A stretch of 64,000 bases of DNA from Odobenus rosmarus divergens (Eukaryota > Chordata > Mammalia > Carnivora > Odobenidae). Every line of letters begins with the position of its first letter. Positions within the stretch are counted from its first letter, which is position 1. The DNA is taken from positions 708,349 to 772,348 of the forward strand of contig NW_004451515.1 of the NCBI RefSeq assembly GCF_000321225.1, given 5' to 3'. Position numbers and translations under genes: made by a program. This document shows positions 11,517-23,149 of this stretch, piece after piece. Under the pieces are notes generated by a model, which was not told the origin of the DNA, searched no databases, and saw only the letters and a list, made by a program, of their open reading frames with translations.

Positions 11517-11716
11517 GGGGCGCCTGGGTGGCTCAGTTAGTTAAGCGTCTGCCTTCGGCTCAGGTCGTGGTCCCAGGGTCCTGGGATCGAGCCCCGCGTC
11601 GGGCTCCCTGCTCGGCGGGGAGCCTGCCTCTCCCTCTCCCGCTCCCCCTGCTTGTGTTCCCTCTCTCGCTGTGTCTCTCTCTGTCAAATAAATAAAATTT
11701 TTTAAAAATAAAATAA
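11517..11716 (+). mobile_element. Carnivoran SINE (young-type, CpG-retaining)
   Basis: Full-length element with intact A box (TGGCTCAGTTAG) and B box (GGATCGAGCC), and unusually many CpG kept in the body. Imperfect flanking repeat AAAATATCCTC / AAAATACCCTC. Confidence 0.96.
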
Positions 11717-13329
11717 AATAAAATACCCTCGGTCTATAATAGTATACACGTTAAAATGGCATCCAGTTTAGAGCAGAGTCATATCATACTCAGTCATTGT
11801 GACTTGAATATTCTGACTTGAATATATCTTTATCTCATGGGGTTCCACAAAGTCCTGAGCCCTGCAGCTGTGGCTAGCAGGTGGGGGAGGTCTGTGGGGT
11901 GTTCGGGGGACGCCAGGAGGGCTACTGAGGGGTCAGAAGGCACTGCAGGAGAGTGCCATGCCCCGGCAGCCTGGGAGGGGGCCCCAGGGGAGGAAGGGTG
12001 CAGACCCCTGCCTCTGCCCAGAGAGGCCCAGGAAAATCAGCTCTGTGTGAGTCACCCAAGAAGGAAAGATAAAGATTGGGGTCCAGGGGCTTCTCAAATG
12101 GCAGCCCCAGTGCCGTCCACTCACACCTGCATAAAAGACTGAGCCTTGGTGGGATCCGAGGAGCCCAAGGGGAGGCTAGATAGGTAGGGACCTTGGGGAA
12201 AACCACTCCTGACCCAGGGCCTACCTGAAGACAAGTATAGAAAGCCAACGGCTGAAGCTCCAGAATTATTTTCACATATACTGCCCAACGAGGCGAGAAT
12301 TGCGCACGGGTGCTGAGAGGTGAGGTCTGGGAGGGCAAGGGAGTCAGGGGCAGCGTTAGCACCTACAAGCAGGGGGTAAACATGGAGACTGGAGTGTTTA
12401 CCACCTGCCAGGCGCACAGTAGGTGCTCAGTAAACAGCAGTGCACTCTCCCTGCCCCTGCTGCTCCAGGGCCTCTGCCCTCCTCCACTTGTCAAGGATGG
12501 ATGAGCCCTGATCTCCCTGAGAGAAAGGAACCCTCTCTACCCAAAGGGACAGGGCCAGCTGGGGCCCTGAGAAATCATCCTGCCAGGGCCCATCTTCAAC
12601 TCACTTCCACGTGCTCCATCCCAGGTAGGGTTGCCAGAGAAAATAAAATGAAATACTGCATGGGACATATCTATACTGAATAATTACTCACGGTGTATTT
12701 GAAATTCAAATGTCACTAGAAATCTTGTTTGGTTTTATGTTGTTTTGTTGTTTTGTTTGCTTGTTTGCTTGCTCAATGGGGCTAAATCCTATCCCGGAAC
12801 AACCTTTGGGCGGGCAGGCATCAAGGATGTCATCATCCCTACGCTGCAAAGGAGAAGGTGAGGTCCAGGATTTCTCACCACGCTCGCATTCCCAGGGCTG
12901 GTTGGTGAGTGGTGGGGCCAGGACAGAACCTCAGATTTCGGATCCCCAGCCTACTCGGTCCCCCACGATATCTCCCCATCCTCCCATGCCGCAGAACCAG
13001 CTGAGGACCTTAGTAACACTAAAAATGAGAGGTGCATCCCTAATCCAGGGGTCCTCAGGGGGACGTGCTCAGAGGGGGAAACCCAAGGACTGGCTGTTTT
13101 GTTTCACACACCTTCACACTGTTTGACAGGTTCTCCTTGAGCATGAGCTCTTTTGTCATTTTAAAACTAAGAAAATGAATGAGCAAATGCTCCCCATTGG
13201 AAGGGGCAGGAGGTGGGTGTATTAGGGGAGTGGAACCTGGCCCAAGGGAACGCGCAAAGCTAAGTATTTCGAGGTCTACTCTAGAGCTTTGTCACACGCC
13301 CGAGAACCCAGCCCACGGAAAGTAATCAG
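11717..13329. other. Intergenic, largely unrecognised
   Basis: No gene. A short MIR tail (CAGGCGCACAGTAGGTGCTC) is near 12410. Longer open frames near 11.9-12.4 kb on both strands overlap each other and look like GC-rich chance frames. Confidence 0.5.
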
Positions 13330-13605
13330 ACTTGCAGACAAAGATTCCCTTATGTGTGGCCTGCACAAAACATGCTTTCAGAAAATACTGAATGTCACGG
13401 GAAAATACTCATGATGCGCAAAAGGAAAAAGACACCAAAGTGGGCGTGTGGAACTTCTCCAGATATAAAGGTATGGACAATAATAAAGACTGGAAAGTTT
13501 GCAAAAACGCTCACTGTGACTGTTGGAGGGGCGGAAACGTTTTGGTTTATACTTTCTTAATTCTCTAAAGGTTTTAAATGAACATGGACACTTAAATAAA
13601 AATGC
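13330..13605 (+). mobile_element. Old L1 3'-region fragment
   Basis: Layout 'aatgtcacgggaaaatactc', 'aaggtatggacaataataaa', 'ggtttatactttcttaattc', as in old L1ME 3' regions. Confidence 0.45.
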
Positions 13606-13700
13606 TTGAGTCCCACACGAGGTAGACTAAACCAGAATCTCTAAAGGCTGTGAATCCTAGAAATCTGTACTTGTTGAGTGTTTGGGACCCTGTACCTAAG
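13600..13700 (-). mobile_element. MER5A-like fragment
   Basis: 'ctaaaccagaatctctaaag' and 'tagaaatctgtacttgttg' resemble the antisense MER5 consensus. Confidence 0.4.
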
Positions 13701-15425
13701 TCGCCACTAGGAACCAAAGGCCAGAAGAGGGCTCGCCTGTGCAAGTCTCTGCCCGCCCCCCCCCGATTCATTCTGCCCCACCAGGGGGTTCTAGGGAAGG
13801 AATGGCTTTAGGGTAGAGGGGGGCCCATCAGGGAGGAAGGGCACCTCCCAGGCAAATGCTCACCAGCATGTGACTTCCTCTAACTTGAAGAAAATAGAGC
13901 TCTGTGGCTCTATGGAAATCACTTTGCAAACAAAATGGAAAACAGGGCCTTTGAGACAGCCAGCCCCAGAGCACACAGCCAGAGTCCCTCCCTTGGAAAC
14001 ACAGTTATCACCAGACAGGTGGCACCACCCGGTGTAACTCAGTCAGAGTCTTATCTATGAGCTAAGTAACAAAAATGTTTCACACATCACTCTGCCATGG
14101 GAGCCGCCATTTTGGCCTTTGGAGTCCAGGAGGCCCTTGGGCTTCACAAGAAGAAATCTCACACAATCAGACCAAGTCAATGAGTAGGTGGTCTGAAATC
14201 ATCTTAGCCAGGGGTCTGGTGGCGCCTGGACAGAATGGAAGACGGAACAGGCCAGCTTGGATAGCTGAGAATAGGTGGACCCCTGAGGTCTACCCCCTAC
14301 CCTTGGCATCTCTTCCCCCCCGGGCCACATACCAAAGTGCCCAAAATGCCCTCCCACAGGTGCCACCACCTGGGCCCCCCTACAGGTCTGTTTAGCCGAA
14401 ATTCCTTCTCTCTCAATCCATTCTTTCTCCCAAACTTCTAGCCCCTCAATGGGCAGGGATTGACTATGTATTAAGCAGAAAGAAAAATGATCCAATTAAT
14501 TCACATGAAGGTGTGATGGACCCACAAACGGACCCCTGTGAGCCACAGGAAATGGGCAAGCCGTGAAGAACACCTCGATTCCCACCCCACTCTGGGCTCG
14601 GGGCCCCTGCACCCCCTGAGAGGCTCGGAATAGAGGTTCTTTTAGATAACTGCCACCATCTAGAAAGGAAGCTTCTTCCTGGGCCGCCTCAGTGACTATC
14701 AGCAAGCCTGGAGCCCTGAGGAGAGACTCACGGGGCAATTACATCAGCACAGGACGCCTTTGTTTTGAGCTGAGGCTGGTTTTCCCACAAGCGACTGAAA
14801 TAAATTAGAGCATTTTCAACGAGGGCGGTTGAAAGCAGCACTCTTGGAAAAATCTCAGCAGCTGCTCTTTATTGGATTATAACTAGGAGCAAAACACCCC
14901 AAACCACACAATCGCCTGCAAAGGGGGGAAAAAAATCAAATCAAATGCAACATTGTTGTAGGCTCTGGAAAATGTTTCCCCAGGAAAACCAGCCTGGGAA
15001 CCTGGTCAATGTTCTCTAGCTCGACTGCTTGAGGAGACAGACACTGCTCCTCGGGGGTCAGATACAGTTTGTCTACACACAGGCAGCCAGAGACACCGAC
15101 AGACAGCCACACACAGGCAGGCTGGAGACAGGGAACAGGCACCCCAGTGCAGGCCACCACCACAGGGGTGTGCGGAGGCCCCGCGAGTAGGTCCTATCTG
15201 CAGGGGCGGCCCAGCCCCGGACCAAGACAGGCAGGGCCCTCTTTGCCAAGAGATCTTTAAAAATAGGTGAAACCACTGTTTGTGAGGCAAGCAAGTCCCA
15301 CTGTGCCCTGAAAGCCAGAGGTGGGCTACATTCCCTAGGAAGCCCACGGAGGTACTAAAGCCGCTTCTCCGTCCAGCAGCTGGCTGGCAATGGAAAGAGG
15401 GGGCACTTAGCTGGGAAACCGGAAA
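13701..15425. other. Intergenic, repeat-poor; possible conserved element at 14750-15000
   Basis: No gene and no clear repeat. The part around 14.75-15.0 kb is compositionally balanced and holds SOX-like (CCTTTGTTTT) and AT-rich homeobox-like cores. Confidence 0.4.
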
Positions 15426-15429
15426 ACTG

Positions 15430-15535
15430 GGTCATTCGAACTCTGCCACCACCTAGCTCCGTGAGCTCAAGCAAGACGTCTGCATTTCTCTGAGCCTCAG
15501 TTCTCTTATCCATAAATTGGGCATTATTTTATTTG
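15430..15535 (+). mobile_element. MIR fragment
   Basis: 'gccaccacctagctccgtga', 'tttctctgagcctcagttct' and 'tatccataaattgggcatta' are the MIR core in order. Confidence 0.7.
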
Positions 15536-15539
15536 TTTT

Positions 15540-18275
15540 CCCTCTTTCCAGGGTGGTGGGGGCGGCGGGGGGTGTTTCTAAGCCTCAAATGAAAAGCAGA
15601 AGGAGACAGAAATGAGAACAGTGGTTGTTTGGTGGGGGTGGGATGGACCAGGACGGGGCAAACTCTCTGGGCTGATGCAAACGCTCTAGATCTTGACCAG
15701 GGTACCGGGTCCTCGAGGATACACATCTGTCAGAACCAATCAGGCTGCACATTTAAGATCTGTGCGTTCCACTATATTTAAAGATGAGGAGGAAGGTCAA
15801 AATGCTGAACAAATGAGAGCTACTCCTGCCATAAGTGAAACCCTGCCGGCCTGCTGGGAATGGGACACTCTCAAGCAAATAAAGTCTCACTTCGCCCTCG
15901 GATAGGAGATTATTTTGAAGTTCAGGTTCAATAGTTTCAGAAAACACATATGTTTGTGTCTAGTTCAAACTGGCTTGGTAGGTATTTAGGAAAAAAAACA
16001 TTCAATTCAGAGTTCAGTCGAAAAATAATAATATTTGGATTCGGTTTTGGGTTCAGTGAATCAGGGCAGTGTTTTCCAATTTGGGGGTCATGGTTCGGTT
16101 CAGTTCAAGTTCTTGTGAGAGCAACCCAGCGTGGGGCTCAGCCCCTGGGACACAGCCAGCCTGGCCTACCGACCATTGTCTGCACACTTTCAGCCCTTCC
16201 AGATCAGCTTCACTCCAGGGGGCCCTTTCCAGCCTCTTTCCTGTGCCTTCCAAAAGAGAAACCAGAACACAAGAGAAAAAAGAAAATTGCTAAATTCTCT
16301 GGCTACGGAAAGCCAAACCTGGGTTCCACACTGGTACGCACATGGGTGAGAGGCAGGAGTGGGTCCTCGAGATGTGGCCACCCACCAGGAGGAGGGTAAA
16401 TAATCATGACATCCGGGCAACTTATGCCTTGGCCATGGGGTGAGCGGGAGCTGCTGGGCCCTTCTGCAGGTTGGGGGGGGGGAACCCGGTGCCCTCGTCA
16501 GGGGTGGACACGGTGCCCACAGCCAGGTCTACGCAAGCAGTAGGCGGGTGTGAGGAGTATCTTTCAGACCAGCCCAAGCACAGGGCTGGCTCCTTCCAAG
16601 CACCGCCCCCCACCCCTCAGTGTCTGTCCCCCCATTACTCCCAGCAGACACACGGGTGGCATCAGACCTCTCTTCCTCAGATGCGGCATTTCTGTTGAGA
16701 GTCAGGTTCCCAACTTTTATTCCCAAGACTCGCAGCAGGGGCAGGCACGATGGGCAGGAGACAGAGCTCAGAGCTACGGAGGAAGGTCTCTGGGCAGAGC
16801 ATTCATGTGGGATGGGACTAAATATGAAGGGAGCCTACAAAAAGAAGTGTTTCCTCCCCACCTTGCTGCCCCTTTCTCTCCAGGCCGGCTCATCCCATCC
16901 TCAACTACAGAACAACGCGCAGACGCCCGGGCCTCCGCCATCCCGCCTCTGCTCATCTCCTCCCCACCGTCCCCATCTTGCACCCCACCCTCCAGATGGC
17001 CTAGAGATTTCATGCCTCTGTGCCTCCCCGCATGTTATTCCTTTTGCCCGAGAGGCCCCTCCTCCTCCTTGTCTTCCTGAATCACTTCTCCTGGGTGCTT
17101 CCCAGGCAGGGTTGACCATTCTGAGCACACTCCAGCTTCACTCCTGAACACACTCCTGCCTGTCACTCTCCTCCCTCCTGACGGATTCTCTCCCAAAGGG
17201 CTTCTCAGTCCCTGACACAAACAGGCTTCCGTCCACAGGACCGCCATGCACAGCTGTGCAGTTTATGCACTGCACAAAGGCACCCAGCTGAGGGGGCTTT
17301 CGGGGTCTGAACTTGCAAAGCTGTGCTGCCGAAAGCTGTGCACATCTGGGGGGCGGTGGTATTTTCCTTCACTGTCACCTGTGAAGGCTAGTAGCAACCC
17401 TGCTCAGCAGACGCATGCAGATCCCAGGAAGGGACAGTTGCCTTAATAAGCTTGTCACTCATCCTGGTCTCAGTGCCTTGCTGGGGAGTCTGTCGGCAGC
17501 TGGACGGGGAGATCTCGCAGGCAGAGACGGGAAAGCCGGGACTGCGCTCTGCAACACCGGTCCTGAGCACAGCACTCAGCCTGGGTTGACAAGAGTTGCT
17601 TTTACGGGATGGATCCAGGACCCTGTGGATCATTTCATTTGGGTCTTCATGCGAGCTCAAGGGTGTTCCCAGCTTCTCTGTCAGAACCTGACATCATTTT
17701 ACGACAAGCGGTCATGATCCTTCAGGATCTGCTTCTTCCTGCCCACCCGGTCCTGCCCGGCTCAGCATACATGAGTCCCGAGCCCACCAGGCTTAGGCTT
17801 TTGTTCTTGTACTAAAGGATATTTCCAAAAACTGTCCTGACTACTGAGGAGGTAGATGAAGTTATCAGGGCCTTCTTGGTGGTATGGTCTGCCTCCTCTC
17901 CAGCTGACATAACCTGGTGTTATCTGCCCCCAAGCCCAGGCAGCCCCAGCAGTGCCCCCTTGGCCTGGCCCACTGCACACCTTTCTGCCACCTGCACGCT
18001 CGCTGACACGTCCCCATCTCCCCCCACTTTCCAGCACGCTGCTTCCCTCACAACTCCAAGCCCTTGAGGAGCTCCTGGGTTGCTGCCCTAGCTCAGGCAA
18101 CCACCGCAGCGCACGTTATAATTATCTATGCCCACGACCCACAGCTGCCTACTGTTTGGGCCTCCCAGATTTGCCTTTGAAAGTCACTTCTCAACTCCCA
18201 ACTTCAGAGGCATCCAGGAGACCATGGAGTGCCATGGAAGGACCACCAGTTAAGGGGACTTTCATTCAAATGTCA
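15540..18275. other. Intergenic, mixed unique sequence and old LINE scraps
   Basis: No gene. About 16.98-17.18 kb has an L2-like 3' layout (ATGCCTCTGTGCCTCCCCGC ... TTCCTGAATCACTTCTCCTG). Open frames around 16.5-17.1 kb are proline/serine-rich chance frames in GC-rich DNA. Confidence 0.45.
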
Positions 18276-18279
18276 GCTC

Positions 18280-18425
18280 TTCCCTCCCCATTCTGAGACT
18301 TTGGGCAGCTTGTTGAGCCTCTCTGACCCTCAGTGACTTCTTCTGAACAATGGAGATGACAGTGCTACCACCGATGTGAATTAAATGAGATAAAGCCTGA
18401 ACAGTGGCTGGTACCCGGTTAGGAT
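18280..18425 (+). mobile_element. MIR fragment
   Basis: 'ttgagcctctctgaccctca', 'gaacaatggagatgacagtg' and 'gaattaaatgagataaagcc' follow the MIR consensus. Confidence 0.7.
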
Positions 18426-18960
18426 GACCCAAGGTGTTCCCGGCTGCCCTGTGCCCTCCAGGGTTTAGCACCAAAGTCGTGCATCCCAGCAACTGCTCAA
18501 GTGCTGAGGGAACGGGACCCTCGGTCACCCTCTAACCCCATTCGGGTGAGCTACTTCCTTTTCTCCTATTATTCAGAGGAATAACTGAAAACCTAGAACA
18601 CGACCCTTAGTACAGCCTCTGGAGTAAAGAAAAACCGGCTGGGAAGGAGATGGACGCGGCTTGCCAGACCCAGGCCGGGCCCCTCTTTGTTACACTTGCA
18701 AATTCCCCTCCAAGTTGTCCCATCCCCCTGCTGGATTCTGCGGTCCATAACGGCCCTTCATCCCAGCACAGAGCACCCCGACTGCTCCAGCGGCGCCCTA
18801 GGGCCCCGCGTGCTGAGCAACGCCGCCTGCCCTGGCCTGGGAGCGAGGGAGGACACAGCACGGCCAACCTGCATGGAATTCTCTTCCGACAGCACCTTCC
18901 CAGCCTCCTCGGAGGAGGAGGAAGAGGGCTGTCACTCCTTTTCTTAGGCAGCAGTAGGGG

Positions 18961-19300
18961 CGTGGGGGAGAACAGGCTTCTGACCCGGTGATTGCGGACG
19001 GTAGACCCTGCGGGGCGGGAACCGAGCTGTCGGGGCTTGTGCGCGGCCGTCCGCTGGGGCAGCAGCGACACCTGCTGGTCGGGGCCGCGGGGGCCGCGCT
19101 CGGCTGGGGTCCGGGGCAGCCGTTCGCCGCAGCAGCGGGCCTCCCCGCGCCCTCACCCGCCGCCAGGCCCCTGGGGTGGGCAGGCGCGGCCTCCCCCAGC
19201 CTGGAAGGACAGGGACCGCGGGCCTGGAAAGAGCCGCGGGGCCTTGCAGCCGCCCACGCCCCCTCCCCGATGGCCCCATCGCCCCTCGGAGCTCCCCAGA
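18961..19300. promoter_or_regulatory. CpG-island-like segment, no gene attached
   Basis: I count about 39 CpG dinucleotides in some 340 bases, at very high GC content. The surrounding sequence is CpG-poor. It carries GC-box motifs (GGGGCGGG near 19012, and CCGCCCACGCCCCC near 19250). No tandem repeat or SINE explains the CpGs. Such islands usually mark promoters, but no coding exon is recognisable on either side. It could be the promoter of a non-coding RNA, an enhancer-type orphan island, or merely GC-rich sequence. Confidence 0.6.
19065..19078 (-). promoter_or_regulatory. CTCF-like motif in the CpG island
   Basis: The minus strand reads CCAGCAGGTGTCGC, 13 of 14 matches to the core CCASYAGRKGGCRS. 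Binding is inferred only. Confidence 0.35.
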
Positions 19301-19479
19301 TACCCCAGGAACACATTGTTTCTCCCGTAACACTTCTGAATTGTAATAAGAATCATCCCGTTCTCTTATCATCTTCATTTTGTCTCTGTTTCAATTCTAG
19401 AGCTAATAGCTTGTTCTCACTCCAAGGCTTCTTCCAGAAATTAATATTTTCACAGTGAATGAGCATGATGGGGAGCAGC

Positions 19480-19665
19480 TACCGCCTGCCCTTCAGCCTC
19501 ACAACAGCGGCGATGCAAAGATGCAGCCTCCGCAAGATCTCCGGCCATCACCTGCCTCCAGGGTCAATGATCCATACAGTAGGCTGTCCCCATTGGACAG
19601 ATGGGGAAACCGAGGCTCAGAGAAATGGAGTGCCTTACCCAGGCTCTCCCAGGTACCCCTCCACT
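19480..19665 (-). mobile_element. MIR fragment (antisense)
   Basis: 'cattggacagatggggaaac', 'cgaggctcagagaaatggag' and 'tgccttacccaggctctccc' are the antisense MIR core. Confidence 0.7.
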
Positions 19666-19744
19666 GCTCTATGTCACGCTTTAGGCTCTTGGAAGAAGTC
19701 ATATACATATTTGGGGATGTCATGATACCAAAGAGAGAAACTGA

Positions 19745-19990
19745 ACACAACCCTAAATGTTTATCAGTAGAGGGACTGATGATGTAAACAGTGCCCATCC
19801 ACTCAATGGAATACTGTGGAATACTATTCTCACCTTAAAAAGCAGGAGAGCTACATACACATACATATTTACACACTGCTATGTTTGCCCCCCACATCCA
19901 TATACATCTGTATACGCAGACTACAAAACAATAAATAGCCTCACTGTCAGTCAAGGTCCTACAAAACCTGAAGTGGGGTGATCTGAGGAG
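19745..19990 (+). mobile_element. Old L1 ORF2 3'-region fragment
   Basis: 'cctaaatgtttatcagtaga', 'actcaatggaatactgtgga' and 'ccttaaaaagcaggagagct' follow the L1 'aatggaatactatgcagcc' region. Confidence 0.6.
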
Positions 19991-20013
19991 AGTTTAATAA
20001 AAAGGGGTCTTTA

Positions 20014-20212
20014 GGGCATCTGGGTGGCTCAGTCGGTTAAGCGTCTGCCTTCGGCTCAGGTCATGATCCCAGGGTCCTGGGATCGAGCCCCGCATCAGGC
20101 TCCCTGCTCAGCGGGAAGCCTGCTTCTCCCTCTGCCACTCCCCCTGCTTGTGTTCCCTCTCTCGCTGTCTCTCTCTCTCAAATAAATAAAATCTTTTAAA
20201 AAAATAAAATAA
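20014..20212 (+). mobile_element. Carnivoran SINE
   Basis: Full-length, intact A and B boxes, CTTGTGTTCCCTCTCTCGCT tail type, (AAAAT)n end. Flanking repeat ATAAAAAGGGGTCTTTA / ATAAAAAGGGTTCTTTA. Confidence 0.96.
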
Positions 20213-20276
20213 AATAAAAAGGGTTCTTTATAGTGCTGAGGGAATCGGCAAGGCATAATGAAGCACCCAGGGGTGA

Positions 20277-20319
20277 GCGCATGCACATGCACGCGCACAC
20301 GCACACACACACACACACA
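20277..20319 (+). repeat. 43-bp alternating purine-pyrimidine tract
   Basis: GCGCATGCACATGCACGCGC followed by a CA run, with no break in R-Y alternation; Z-DNA-prone. Confidence 0.9.
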
Positions 20320-20529
20320 GGCGTGCATGTTCTAAGGTAAAGGGAAGAGGCGGTTGTGGGAATGCAGCGAGTTCAGGAAGCCGCCGACAGGAGCTGTGAG
20401 CCTGGACAGAGACACCTGGCAGAAAGGTAGCTAGCCAGGGAGTGAATACCACTCACGGTGCCCTGCAGGGGCAGAGAGAGGCAGAGCAGCGTGGAGGATC
20501 GGGACACACCTGGAGGAGTGTCCAGGGAA

Positions 20530-20760
20530 AAGACCATGCGGGTTGCGTACAGATGAAAACGTCCAAAAGGATACACAGCAACGTGCTAAAGTGTTGAGAA
20601 TGTTCATCTCGGGGGCAGGGGACCAGAACTGCAGGCACTAGGGAAAATGACACTTTGCCCTTTTACTTCCTATGCCCCTGCATTTGAATTGATAGCAACT
20701 AGCATATATGAAATGTACAATCGCCGACAAGAACGAAAATATTCAATTTTGGAACAGTCC
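20530..20760 (+). mobile_element. Old L1 3'-end fragment
   Basis: 'gtacagatgaaaacgtccaa' and 'agtgttgagaatgttcatct' with a U-rich 'cccttttacttcctatgccc' end resemble the old L1ME 3' region. Confidence 0.4.
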
Positions 20761-22035
20761 TAGACTTCAGTGAGCTCTGATGGAAAGAGCCCTGCGGGGG
20801 AAGGAAGGTCACCTCCTACAAGAGGTTCTGCCAGTCTTCCCACTCCAACCACCCTCAGCCCCCCCTTCTCAGAGCGCCACGTGGGCTCCCGCTCACCTGG
20901 GGCTGCTCTGGACTGTTCCACTTAAATGAGGCGTGTGTATCCACGGCTCGACAGCAGCCACCTCACCGTCCTTGCCAGCCGCCCAGCTCGGGGCATAAAG
21001 GAGGTGGCCGGTAAACAGGTGGTCATGACAGACTGATGGAAGGCGCAGGGCGACCTGCATGGTGAGTCATGAACGCGGTGGCCTCATCTCTCAAGTGCAG
21101 AGAAAGATGGAGGCCTTGCTCATTTCCCAGAGCTGCTGTGAATGGGAAGCATTCCGGAGAGGCAAAAGCACACGCAAACCCAGTGTGTCAGGAGTAACAC
21201 GCTTGGATTCATGCACCTTTGCAAATGCTTTTCTTTTCATTCTTCTTTTTTTTTTTTTTTTTAAAGTGTGTATAAGAAGAGTGATCACTTCTCTTCATTT
21301 CCGGCCCTCTCCCCTTCACGGGGGCAGGAGACATTTCATTCAGGGTCACAGATTCTGTTTCCGTCTGGGGGAGGCGGGCCTCCGGGGAATGGCCCCCTTT
21401 AGGAATTCATACCAGCTGGGAAATATAATCCAGTGTTTTCCAGCCATCATTTAGCAGAGAGTTGTCATCAGAGTGGTTTCCTCCCGCCCAATGCTGCCTC
21501 CCACCGGACCCCCTCCCGGCCCCCGAAGGACCGACTCGGTGACTCTCTTCGTAGTTATGAACAAGCAAATCTGCGAAAACTTAGGAGGCCTCGGCTGAAC
21601 TGAAACGTTTTTCAAAGAAACACTTTCCAGCCCAAGAAAGGTAATATCCTGGAGGGCTGCCCGCCTTCCTGCAATTAACTAGAATACCACCCAACGGCGC
21701 TTTTGTTGGCTACCATTTCCCGTGGAAATACCTCAAATGCTTTTCCTCCTGGTGGCTCAGCAGCTAGAGACATGGAAACAGACAGCAGCCCTCAAATGGG
21801 ACCTTTGTCTCTTTCCTGTTCAGGCCGCAGATGGGCAGCCGGGACCAGCGAGCCCTTCCTCTGCCGCTCGCCGCAGCCCGGGCACGGTGGGCAAGGGACG
21901 AGGGGCCTGGCTCCCAGGTGGGCTCTGGAGGCCAGGGCCCAAGGGAGGGAGGGGCGGGAGGGGAGAGGAAGGGGCACGGTCTTGAGGACGGGCCAGGAGT
22001 TGAGACTCTACCAAACGTGCTTTTCAGGGCAGTGC
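20761..22035. other. Intergenic, unrecognised
   Basis: No gene. A T run near 21250 could be a retroposon remnant. GC-rich chance frames occupy 21.7-22.0 kb. Confidence 0.5.
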
Positions 22036-22039
22036 CACT

Positions 22040-22200
22040 AGAGAGTCACCAGCTCTGTGACCTTGACCGAGTAGTTAACTGTACCTTCTCAAGCCCCCAA
22101 ACCTCCACTTCCCTATCTGTTAAATGGGGAAGTAAACCCGTCTGTTGTGGTGATGAAATGAGGTGATGCTTGTGCCCCCGACACCCAGTAGGTGCTCATT
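22040..22200 (+). mobile_element. MIR element
   Basis: 'ccagctctgtgaccttgacc', 'cctatctgttaaatggggaa' and 'cacccagtaggtgctcatta': nearly the whole MIR in order. Confidence 0.8.
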
Positions 22201-22919
22201 ACACCCTAGTCCTCGTTGTGTTCTTTGGGTTGGAACATTGTCCTCTCCGGGTGCCCCACTGTCTCCTTTGATAATATAAATACTCCAGGAAGGGATCACG
22301 TTGGAGGGGCCCAGGAGCCTATCAGGAAGAGGAAAGGAGTGTTGGCATCAGGTCAAGGGGGCCAAAGCAGGCAGTCAGAGGGGCCAAACCACAGAGCAGC
22401 CGGTCTAGGAGGTAAAATGAAGAGTGAAAGGAAAAAAAGAGGTGGGAGAAAGGGAGATTTGCTGTGTGATTCACAGGCAGCATGGAGACAGAGAGGAGAA
22501 ATCATTTTATTTGTGACTCTAGCTTGCCTTTTATTTTGCTCACTGAATCCTCTCATTCGGTATTATTTCCTCTGATCAGTTTTGGACTCGAGTAATGTAT
22601 AAATTAGTTATTTCATGTGAGTTGGATGTAGTCAATTTCAACAAACAATTTGGTCAGAAAATAACAAATACGCTCCTTGAATTTCATTTTTTACTTCTTG
22701 GTGTGTTAAAAACAGGGCTACAAGCTGCTGATCCTTTATAAAGGTAGCGTGTTGACTTTTGTCAATTTCTGAAAAGCCATTAAATTCATATTAAAAGAAG
22801 AAATCTTTGCTATTACAGAGCAAAACTTTGGGTATTTGTGTCCTTCAGACATCTTCAAGGAAATTATTCCTTCAAGGAACAATTCAAAGCAAAAATAAAA
22901 GAGCCAAAGCCTGGGTGTA
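22201..22919. other. Intergenic, AT-rich unique stretch
   Basis: No gene or repeat recognised. The part at 22.57-22.85 kb is AT-rich with normal complexity and is a candidate conserved non-coding element. Confidence 0.4.
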
Positions 22920-22935
22920 AGAGGAAGAGATGGAG

Positions 22936-23134
22936 GGGCGCCTGGTGGCTCAGTCGGTTGAGTGTCTGCCTTTGGCTCAGGTCATGGTCCCAGCGTCCTG
23001 GGATCGAGCCCCGCATCGGGCTCTCCCTGCTCAGCGGGAAGCCTGCTTCTCCCTCTCCCACTCCCCCTGCTTGTGTTCCCTCTCTCGCTGTGTCTCTCTC
23101 TGTCAAATAAATAAAATCTTTAAAAAAAAAAAAA
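22936..23134 (+). mobile_element. Carnivoran SINE
   Basis: Full-length, B box GGGATCGAGCCC. Flanking repeat GAGGAAGAGATGGAG / GAGGAACAGATGGAG at 22921 and 23135 (one mismatch). Confidence 0.97.
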
Positions 23135-23149
23135 GAGGAACAGATGGAG

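Noticed and set aside
16550..17147. Overlapping 175-residue frames
   Set aside because: Two different frames are open over the same GC-rich DNA, typical of stop-poor composition; no known domain and no splice-linked partners.
18607..19458. Several 110-170-residue frames on both strands over the CpG island
   Set aside because: All are products of high GC content; the frames contradict each other and have no recognisable motif. The island itself is kept as a regulatory candidate.
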